A program made the translations under genes and the position numbers. Shown piece by piece: positions 61,582 to 64,000 of a stretch of DNA of 64,000 nt. Where the stretch lies: contig NZ_JACOPN010000001.1 in NCBI RefSeq assembly GCF_014287875.1, forward strand, positions 1 to 64,000, given 5' to 3'. The notes beneath the pieces were generated by a model, which worked only from the letters and a program-made list of their open reading frames with translations, did no database searches and had not been told where the DNA came from. The stretch is from Flintibacter faecis (GTDB lineage: Bacteria > Bacillota > Clostridia > Oscillospirales > Oscillospiraceae). The number at the start of each line of letters is the position of its first letter. The first letter of the stretch is position 1.

Positions 61582-62807
61582 AGCTTCAGCCTCCTTATGA
61601 TCTCGTCCGCCGCCCGGTCCACCCGGTCATTGTCCACCGTCAGGTCGGCGGTCTGTTCGTACAGGGGCAGGCGCTTTGCGTACAGCTCCTCCAAGGGGGT
61701 CGTCTGGGACACGGGCCGCCCGTCCAGGGGCAGCTGGTCCAGGGGCCGCCGCAGGAAGATGACGGTGGAGTTCTCCCGCATGGGGGCCCAGTTCTCCCGC
61801 CGGGTGACGATGCCGCCCCCGGTGGCGATGACGGTGCCCGAGGCCCGGCCCGCCTGGCACAGGGCCCGGTGTTCCAGGGCCCGGAAGGCCTCCTCCCCTT
61901 CCCGGGCAAACAGCTCCGGGATGGGGCAGCCCGCCGCCTGGACCACCAGGGCGTCGGTGTCCACCAGCGTGCGGCCCAGCCGCTGGGCCAGGGCCCGGCC
62001 CACGGTGGTCTTGCCGCAGCCGGGCATACCGATGAGAAGCAGATTCCGGGTCTCCCGCTCCATCTGGGCGGTAATCTCCTCCACCCGGCCATCCGGGATG
62101 GCGGTGTCCAAAAAGCGCTCCGCCGCCGCCTTGGCCTGGGCCACCAGCATCCCCAGTCCGTTGGCCCGGCACAGCCCTCGCTCCTCCGCCTGGAGGAGCA
62201 GCCGGGTGCGGGCGGGGTTATAGATGAGGTCAAAGACCCCCTCTAAATTGGGCAGGCGGTTCAAATCCACCGGTGAGACCTCCGTGTTGGGATACATGCC
62301 CACGGGGGTGGCGTTCACCAAGATCTGTGCGTCGGCGTGGCGCTCCAGATTTTCATAGTTGTCCGGTCCGGACCGGGAGATGAACACGATCTCCCCCGCC
62401 CCCAGGTCCTCCAGCACGGTCTTCACCGTGGGGGACACGCCGCCCGTACCCAGGATCAGGGCCTTTTTGCCCCGGAGCTCCGCCCCGGCGGAGCGGAGCA
62501 TATAGGCAAAACCGTCGTAGTCGGTATTGTGGCCCAGAAGGGTGCCGTCCTTCTGCCGGACGATGGTGTTCACGCTGCCGATGCGCCGGGCCTGGTCGGT
62601 CAAAGTCCGGCAGAAGGGGATCACCGCCTTTTTATAGGGGATGGTCACGTTCAGCCCCTGAAACGTACCGTGGGTGAGAAAGTCCGCCAGCTCCTCCGGC
62701 TTTTTCTCCACCAGCTGGTAGTCATACCCGGCCAGCTTCCTGTGGATGGCGGGGGAAAAGCTGTGGCCCAGCTTCTCCCCCAGCAGGCCATATTCCAGCT
62801 CGCTCAT
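61578..62807 (-). CDS. aroE-aroK: Shikimate dehydrogenase-shikimate kinase fusion
   Basis: 409 residues from ATG 62807; longer in-frame starts lie inside pheA. Residues 1-245 are AroE: GLLGEKLGHSFSPAIHRKLA, NVTIPYKKAVIPF with the catalytic Lys, NTDYDGF and the NADP loop LILGTGGVSPTVKTVLEDLG. Residues of about 250-409 are AroK: LLLIGMPGCGKTTVGRALAQ (Walker A), LVDTDALV, VIATGGGIVTRRENW and VIFLRRPLDQLPLDGRPVSQ. It performs two consecutive shikimate steps in one chain. The linker at 240-255 is short. Confidence 0.94.
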   Translation of the reverse strand: MSELEYGLLGEKLGHSFSPAIHRKLAGYDYQLVEKKPEELADFLTHGTFQGLNVTIPYKKAVIPFCRTLTDQARRIGSVNTIVRQKDGTLLGHNTDYDGFAYMLRSAGAELRGKKALILGTGGVSPTVKTVLEDLGAGEIVFISRSGPDNYENLERHADAQILVNATPVGMYPNTEVSPVDLNRLPNLEGVFDLIYNPARTRLLLQAEERGLCRANGLGMLVAQAKAAAERFLDTAIPDGRVEEITAQMERETRNLLLIGMPGCGKTTVGRALAQRLGRTLVDTDALVVQAAGCPIPELFAREGEEAFRALEHRALCQAGRASGTVIATGGGIVTRRENWAPMRENSTVIFLRRPLDQLPLDGRPVSQTTPLEELYAKRLPLYEQTADLTVDNDRVDRAADEIIRRLKL

Positions 62808-62808
62808 A

Positions 62809-63957
62809 TCAGCAGATGACCTCGTGATAGGTGCCCAGATAGCGCAGCTGCTCGCTCTCGGCCTCCAGGTCCCGGAACAGCTTTTCCATCTCGGGGGCAT
62901 AGACCGAGGCCTCCACGTCGAAATAGAACATGAACTCAAACTCCCGACTGGGCAGGGGGCGGCTCTCCAGCTTCTGCAGGTTGATGTTCAGGGCATAGAA
63001 CTTGGCCAGCACGTTATACAGGGTACCGGGCTTGTGGGGCAGGGTCATCATCAAAGAGGTGCGGTCCGCCCCGGGATAGATCTCCGGCTTTTTGGAGATG
63101 CAGATGAACCGGGTGTAGTTGTTGTCCTGGTCCTGCACGTTGTCCCGGACGATCTCCAGGTCATACTGCTCGGCGCAGAGGCGGGAGGACAGGGCGGCCA
63201 CGTCGCTGCGCTCTGACTGGGCCACCATGCGGGCGGCCACGGCGGTGTTCTCCACCACATGGACGGCCACATTTTTCAGCCCGGCCAGAAAACCGGCGCA
63301 CTGGCTGATGGCCTGCTCGTGGGAATAGATGTCCCGGATGTCCTCCAGCTTCGTCCCGGGCTTGGCCAGCAGATTGTGGCTCACCTTCAGCCGGGCGGAG
63401 CGGACGATGGAGAAGTTGTGCCGGATCATCAGGTCGTACACCGCGTTCACCGAACCGGCGGTGCTGTTCTCGATGGGCAGGATGCCATACTGGCACATGC
63501 CGCTCTCCACCGCCTTGAACACGTGGTCAAAGCTCTGGAAATACAGGATAGAGGGGGCCTTGAACAGCCGGTCACAGGCGATCTGAGAGTAAGCGCCCTC
63601 GATGCCCTGGCAGGCCACGGTGGGCCGCTGGGGGAACAACTGAGGGGTCTCCTCCATGGCCTTTTTGATCCCGTCATAGACCTTAGAGCCCCGGCCCAGC
63701 TTGCCATTCTCATAGGAGCGGCTGGCAGCCATGATGGTGCGGTACATGGACTGAATATAGTCGGCCAGCTCCTCCCCGGCCTCCTGGCCCACCTTGCTCA
63801 GCAGAGCCCGCTCCCGCCCGCTGTCCAGCACGGGGATGTTGTTGGCCTTCTTATATTCGGCCACCTGGGCCACCGTCTCCATGCGCTGCTTCATCAGGTC
63901 CACGATCTGCCGGTCGATGGCGTCGATGTCCCCGCGCAGCTGCTCTAACTCGCTCAT
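62809..63957 (-). CDS. pheA: Bifunctional chorismate mutase / prephenate dehydratase
   Basis: 382 residues, start behind AAGGAGG. Residues 1-90 are chorismate mutase (LRGDIDAIDRQIVDLMKQRM). Residues 110-285 are prephenate dehydratase with VACQGIEGAYSQIACDRLF and YGILPIENSTAGSVNAVYDL. The C-terminal ACT domain (about 300-375, LMMTLPHKPGTLYNVLAKFY and LQKLESRPLP) should bind phenylalanine for feedback inhibition. It makes phenylpyruvate for phenylalanine. It is the first gene of the operon visible here; earlier genes may lie beyond the window. Confidence 0.96.
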   Translation of the reverse strand: MSELEQLRGDIDAIDRQIVDLMKQRMETVAQVAEYKKANNIPVLDSGRERALLSKVGQEAGEELADYIQSMYRTIMAASRSYENGKLGRGSKVYDGIKKAMEETPQLFPQRPTVACQGIEGAYSQIACDRLFKAPSILYFQSFDHVFKAVESGMCQYGILPIENSTAGSVNAVYDLMIRHNFSIVRSARLKVSHNLLAKPGTKLEDIRDIYSHEQAISQCAGFLAGLKNVAVHVVENTAVAARMVAQSERSDVAALSSRLCAEQYDLEIVRDNVQDQDNNYTRFICISKKPEIYPGADRTSLMMTLPHKPGTLYNVLAKFYALNINLQKLESRPLPSREFEFMFYFDVEASVYAPEMEKLFRDLEAESEQLRYLGTYHEVIC

Positions 63958-64000
63958 GACATTTCCTCCTTGTTATATCTTTATTGGTCTATACGGTTCG

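Overview
The window looks like a chromosome segment of a GC-rich gut Clostridia, most like the Oscillospiraceae (Flavonifractor / Pseudoflavonifractor / Intestinimonas-type). This is inferred from the high-GC Firmicutes-style coding with strong AGGAGG ribosome sites, the glnA-ANTAR pair, the tandem glycine riboswitch and the family content; no 16S gene is present to confirm it. Functions were read from motifs and family memory, without database searches.

Region 1 (1-19.5 kb) is the end of an integrative/conjugative-type element. Nearly all its genes lie on the minus strand and overlap by a few bases. In transcription order, from right to left, they are: a TOPRIM/DUF3991 primase-like protein, a membrane-anchored surface protein, a sortase, a 1639-aa adhesin with 12 SpaA/Cna-B-like repeats, SSB, a ParB-like protein, two proteins of unknown role, a ParM/ParR-like partition pair, a cytosine-5 DNA methyltransferase, an amidoligase, an 85-aa protein, a gamma-glutamylcyclotransferase-like protein, DUF3846, an accessory S-adenosylmethionine synthetase, a PAPS-reductase-fold protein, a beta-helix repeat protein, a DUF4406-like protein, a small protein with no normal start codon, and an adenine methyltransferase truncated by what looks like the end of an insertion sequence. 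The element stops just downstream of the 3' end of a tRNA-Pro(GGG) gene, a classic attachment position.

Region 2 (19.5-29.1 kb) is chromosomal: tRNA-Pro, dapF, an ANTAR antiterminator-like gene next to glnA, an AT-rich island holding a SNF2-type helicase and a GNAT acetyltransferase, an RlmD-type RNA methyltransferase, and an alanine/glycine symporter behind a tandem glycine riboswitch.

Region 3 (29.1-40.9 kb) holds secA, a membrane protein with two PH-like modules, and a plus-strand cluster: a MalT/LuxR-type ATPase regulator, a terminator, then a DUF2442 protein, four lipoproteins and two membrane proteins. This cluster and the amidoligase pair are the least described systems here.

Region 4 (40.9-64 kb) is housekeeping on the minus strand: rpoB-rpoC from its own promoter with a long leader; a long run ddl, murF, ABC-F, ydcF-like, prfA, small protein, HAD phosphatase, threonylcarbamoyl-AMP synthase, coaE, M18 aminopeptidase; a MATE exporter; and an aromatic amino-acid operon pheA, aroE-aroK fusion, aroQ. 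Short hairpins of one family recur between these genes.
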